DNA of 8,093 bases. Origin: Chloroflexota bacterium (lineage in GTDB: Bacteria > Chloroflexota > Anaerolineae > Aggregatilineales > UBA3940). Each line of letters starts with the position of its first letter. The first letter of the stretch is position 1. Below are positions 5,435-8,093 of this stretch, in pieces. Below the pieces are notes generated by a model that saw nothing but the letters and a program-made list of their open reading frames with translations, had not been told where the DNA came from and made no database searches. Where the stretch lies: NCBI GenBank assembly GCA_011051745.1, contig DRKO01000085.1:1-8093 (forward strand), in the 5' to 3' direction. The translations under genes were made by a program, and so were the position numbers.

Positions 5435-6685
5435 CTATTGTCCTGTCTCAAGGTACTGGATCGCTCTCTCGAGCTGGGGGTCCTCCTCGCTCGGCTCGGT
5501 GGGAGTCTCGACGATAATATCCGGCGTGATGCCCTCTTCGCTGATCGAGCGGTCGTTGGGGGTGTACCAGTTGGCATAGGTCACCCGCAGTTGCGAGCCG
5601 TCCGAAAGGTCAAACTGGAGTTGCACGGATCCCTTCCCGAACGTCGTTTCGCCGATCAGGGTGCCCCGTCCTCTGTCCTGAATGGCCCCCGCGACGATCT
5701 CCGAGGCGCTCGCGCTGCCCTCGTTGACCAGCACCACGAGGGGGACATCCTCGGCGATCTGCCCGTCCCGGCTGCGGTGGATACGCTCGTTCCCGTCCAC
5801 GTCCCGCTGAATCACCACCACCCCTTCCGGCAGGAACAGGTCGGCCACGTCTATTGCCTGATCGAGGAAGCCGCCGGGGTTATTCCGCAGGTCGAGGATG
5901 ATGGCCTCCGCTCCCTGATCGAGGAGTTCTTCCACCGCGTCGGTCAGGCGTCTGCTTGCCACCGAGTTGAACTCGAAGAGTGCCACGTAACCGATGTTAT
6001 CATCCAGCATCCGGGCCTCGACGGTCGGGATTTCCAGACGGGCGCGGGTGATGGTGAACTCGAGCAACTGATCTTCGCCCTCACGCACAACGGTGAGCGT
6101 GACATCCGTTCCGGCTGGTCCCCGGATCAACAACAGGGCCTCGTTCAGCGTCGCTCTGGTGATGTCCTGCCCGTCCACCGCGACGACGATATCCCCGGCC
6201 CGCAGCCCCGCCTGAGCCGCCGGGCCGTCCTCGAAGACGCGGATAATGAAGACGCCCCCGTCCGGTGCTTCCTCAACGTATGCGCCGATCCCCTCGAACT
6301 CGCCGCTGTTGTCCTCCCGCAGAATCCGCGCCACCTCCGGCGGAACGAAGGCCGTGTACGGGTCGTCGAGCGTCTCCAGCATCCCGTTGATCGCCCCGTA
6401 AATGCGGGTTCGGCGGTCGGGCAGATCGTAGTAGAAGCGGTCTTCAATCGTGTTCCACACTTCCCAGAAGACCTTGAACTCATCCGCCGTTTCCTCGTCC
6501 GGGACTCCGGCTGCCGGGACGGGGAGAGCCGAGGGTGGGAAGAACCCCACCGTGCCTGCCACATCCAGCGAGGCCCCCGTCGCCACGCCTGCCACAAAAA
6601 TCAGCCCTGCCAGTGTCAGCCCCAGCACGGCCACGATGAAGTTCCGCACAGGGCGGCGTTCTCTTTCTCTGTCTGAATTAGCCAT
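5435..6685 (-). CDS. S41 carboxyl-terminal processing peptidase B (CtpA/Prc-like)
   Basis: A 416-aa membrane-anchored serine protease of the S41 (CtpA/Tsp) family, which trims or degrades proteins from their C-termini outside the cytoplasm. After a basic N-terminus (DRERERRPVRN) comes one membrane segment (about 15-37) and a Pro/Ala linker. A dimerisation/cap-like helical region (about 69-125) leads to a PDZ domain (about 130-217) with the FEGIGAYVE entry and AGLRAGDIVVAVDG. The catalytic domain carries ILDLRNNPGG (263-272), nucleophile S326 in GSASASE, and the dyad Lys K351 with Q355 in TTFGKGSVQ; the 25- and 4-residue spacings match known S41 enzymes. ATG 6685 is preferred to the in-frame TTG 6730 because AAGGA lies upstream and the extra 15 residues lack family character. 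It is a paralogue of the gene upstream and lies directly before smpB. Confidence 0.95.
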   Translation of the reverse strand: MANSDRERERRPVRNFIVAVLGLTLAGLIFVAGVATGASLDVAGTVGFFPPSALPVPAAGVPDEETADEFKVFWEVWNTIEDRFYYDLPDRRTRIYGAINGMLETLDDPYTAFVPPEVARILREDNSGEFEGIGAYVEEAPDGGVFIIRVFEDGPAAQAGLRAGDIVVAVDGQDITRATLNEALLLIRGPAGTDVTLTVVREGEDQLLEFTITRARLEIPTVEARMLDDNIGYVALFEFNSVASRRLTDAVEELLDQGAEAIILDLRNNPGGFLDQAIDVADLFLPEGVVVIQRDVDGNERIHRSRDGQIAEDVPLVVLVNEGSASASEIVAGAIQDRGRGTLIGETTFGKGSVQLQFDLSDGSQLRVTYANWYTPNDRSISEEGITPDIIVETPTEPSEEDPQLERAIQYLETGQ

Positions 6686-6751
6686 CGGTTTCTTATTCCT
6701 TATCTGTCTCTCCGGTAAGCCTGAAATCAAGGGAGGCTTATCCTCTGGAGG

Positions 6752-6783
6752 CCGGAAGAGCCCCGTGGATGCGGCTCCGCCGG
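6752..6783 (-). other. Hairpin between the two S41 genes
   Basis: Read on the minus strand, CCGGCGGAGCC (6783-6773) and GGCTCTTCCGG (6762-6752) pair at 10 of 11 positions (nine Watson-Crick, one G-U, one C-T mismatch) around a 10-nt loop. No T-run follows, so full termination is unlikely. It could set relative expression by partial termination or protect a processed mRNA end. It is the only notable structure in the 133-nt gap, where I see no convincing promoter. Confidence 0.35.
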
Positions 6784-6818
6784 AGGGAAGTCAATGCTCT
6801 GGGCCACTCTGGATCGAT

Positions 6819-8036
6819 CTATCCGGTCGGCTGGCTGGCGACGGTCAGGCTCTCGTCCAGCACGTCGAGCGCCGCTGTCATGTCAACGTCTACGCCTTCC
6901 TGTGGTTCGGTGACGACATCCGGCGTCAGGCCGGCCCCTTCGATCCGGTGATGCTCCGGCGTGAACCACTGAGCGTTGGTGATGTGCAGTGAAGAGCCGT
7001 CGCTCAGCGGGAAGATACGCTGCACCGAGCCTTTCCCGAAGCTCTGCTGCCCGATCAGCGTGGCCCGTCCCCGATCCTGAAGCGCTCCGGCGACGATCTC
7101 CGAGGCGCTGGCTGTCTGGGCGTTGATCAGGACGACCAGCGGCTCCTCTACCGCGCTTCCCCCGCGCGGCGCGTTGAAGACTCGCTCTTCGGCGTTGGCC
7201 TGCTGTTCGTAGAGGATCACGCCTCCGTCGAGGAATTCCCCCGCCACGCCGATCGCCGAGTCAACCAGCCCGCCCCCATTATTGCGTAAATCGAGGATAT
7301 ACGCCTGTGCGCCCTGCTCCTGAAGCTCTCTGATCGCCTGCCGGACCTCTTCCGGGCTGCGCTCCGTAAAGCGTGTGATCTGAATGTAGCCCACGCGGGG
7401 GTCTTCGTCCACCAGTTCCCAGAAGGTGGAGGGCAGCAGAATCTCCGCCCGGATGATCTCCACGTCGAAGACTTCCTCGCCGCGTTGCAACGTCAGGACG
7501 ACCGGCTCTCCCACTTCTCCCCGGATGGCGGATAGCACCCCGTTCATGTCGGGATCGCTGGTGTCCACTTCTACGCCGTCTACCGCCAGGATGATATCAC
7601 CGGCCTGCACGCCTGCTTCATAGGCCGGGTTGTCGCGATACACTCGCACGATCACGAAGTTGCCCTCTTCGTCTCTCCCCAGTTCGGCCCCGATCCCGCC
7701 AAACCGTCCGGCCAGATTGGTCGTGTCCACCTCGGCGGCCTGCGGCTCGACGAAGAAGGTATACGGCTCCTCCAGCGAGGCCACCAGTCCCCTGACCGCC
7801 CCGTGTATCCGAACGTCCTCGCCCGGCAGGTCGTAGAGATAATACTGGGCCAGCAGCGAATCCGCTTCCCGGATCAGCTCCAGCGAAATCTCAGAGGAGT
7901 TAGCCTGAGTGGTGAGGTGATTGAACAGGTATCCCCCCGCGAACGCTATTCCCAGCAATATGCCGAGTGCCGCTCCCTGTAGAACTGCCTTTCCGATCTC
8001 CTGTCCGATCGTTGCCTTCTCGCTCTCTGTCTCCAT
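6819..8036 (-). CDS. S41 carboxyl-terminal processing peptidase A (CtpA/Prc-like)
   Basis: The first gene of the minus-strand cluster encodes a 405-aa S41 protease paralogous to peptidase B. A short acidic/basic N-terminus leads to a single membrane segment (about 18-38, glycine-rich) with no obvious cleavage site, so it is probably anchored with its catalytic part outside. The helical cap-like region (about 48-110) precedes a PDZ domain (about 112-197: RFGGIGAELG, AGVQAGDIILAVDG). The protease core has ILDLRNNGGG (247-256), nucleophile S310 in TASASE, and K335/Q339 in QSFGKGSVQ. All active-site elements are intact in both copies, so neither looks like a decayed duplicate. The linker and PDZ-strand sequences differ most, suggesting different substrates. 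The start is ATG 8036; GGGAAAG lies about 13 nt upstream, which is rather far for a ribosome-binding site. Confidence 0.95.
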   Translation of the reverse strand: METESEKATIGQEIGKAVLQGAALGILLGIAFAGGYLFNHLTTQANSSEISLELIREADSLLAQYYLYDLPGEDVRIHGAVRGLVASLEEPYTFFVEPQAAEVDTTNLAGRFGGIGAELGRDEEGNFVIVRVYRDNPAYEAGVQAGDIILAVDGVEVDTSDPDMNGVLSAIRGEVGEPVVLTLQRGEEVFDVEIIRAEILLPSTFWELVDEDPRVGYIQITRFTERSPEEVRQAIRELQEQGAQAYILDLRNNGGGLVDSAIGVAGEFLDGGVILYEQQANAEERVFNAPRGGSAVEEPLVVLINAQTASASEIVAGALQDRGRATLIGQQSFGKGSVQRIFPLSDGSSLHITNAQWFTPEHHRIEGAGLTPDVVTEPQEGVDVDMTAALDVLDESLTVASQPTG

Positions 8037-8058
8037 AAGTTTGTATATGCTTTCCCAT

Positions 8059-8081
8059 CTGCCTGATTGATCAGAGGGCAG
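8059..8081. repeat. Interrupted dyad upstream of S41 peptidase A
   Basis: CTGCC (8059-8063) and GGCAG (8077-8081) are reverse complements. Inside them TGAT (8064-8067) and ATCA (8070-8073) pair around a TG centre, with three unpaired bases (GAG). The element lies 23-45 nt before the ATG of the first gene of the S41-smpB cluster, where an operator or leader structure could sit. I see no clear -35/-10 pair in the remaining 57 nt of the window, so the promoter may lie beyond the edge. Confidence 0.3.
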
Positions 8082-8093
8082 AACTCATTAAAC

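Noticed and set aside
5432..6676. 414-codon open frame on the plus strand opposite S41 peptidase B
   Set aside because: It mirrors the S41 gene almost exactly. The minus-strand protein has intact PDZ and catalytic motifs, while the plus-strand product has none.
1..8093. Mobile element, CRISPR array or integrated phage
   Set aside because: No transposase, integrase, spaced direct repeats or terminal inverted repeats were seen, and the tRNA is not followed by an integrase or a duplicated tRNA end.

Overview
The window is a GC-rich, densely packed bacterial chromosomal segment made of housekeeping and cell-envelope genes. No phage, IS, CRISPR or plasmid functions are visible. The gene set is a lone receiver protein, a DUF192 protein next to a LysM/M23 peptidase, a DUF1786 protein, and two S41 peptidases followed by smpB. 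Together with GTG/TTG starts, this would fit a Chloroflexota (Anaerolineae-like) genome. That taxon is an inference from gene content and style; no marker gene here settles it.

Left part, + strand (1-2707). The 3' end of an unrecognised gene probably stops at 96. A single-domain response regulator (229-642) has its own candidate promoter and is followed by two hairpins that look like tandem terminators (713-737 and 752-780). A leader of roughly 75-140 bases contains a striking nested inverted repeat centred on a possible -10 box (820-854). Next comes a DUF192 protein (GTG 919-1296). It overlaps by 20 nt a secreted LysM x3 / M23 peptidoglycan endopeptidase (probable TTG start 1277, end 2707).

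Middle part, + strand (2708-4130). A self-contained tRNA-Arg(UCU) unit has a near-consensus promoter (2733-2761), the tRNA (2774-2846, no encoded CCA) and a strong intrinsic terminator (2858-2895). It is followed by a DUF1786 protein (ATG 2985-4130) with its own extended -10 promoter.

Right part, - strand (8093 down to 4153). A likely operon reads S41 peptidase A (8036-6819), S41 peptidase B (6685-5435), smpB (5429-4953), and a 267-aa protein I cannot name (4956-4153). Peptidase B and smpB are 5 nt apart. smpB and the last gene share an ATGA stop/start overlap with a strong internal Shine-Dalgarno. The operon converges on the DUF1786 gene with only 22 nt between the stops and no evident terminator.

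The most suggestive idea is functional. SmpB adds C-terminal degradation tags with tmRNA, and S41/Tsp-type proteases recognise protein C-termini outside the cytoplasm. Having two membrane-anchored S41 proteases, SmpB and a translationally coupled unknown in one operon suggests a link between ribosome rescue and envelope protein quality control. It is a hypothesis drawn from gene order, not a demonstrated system.
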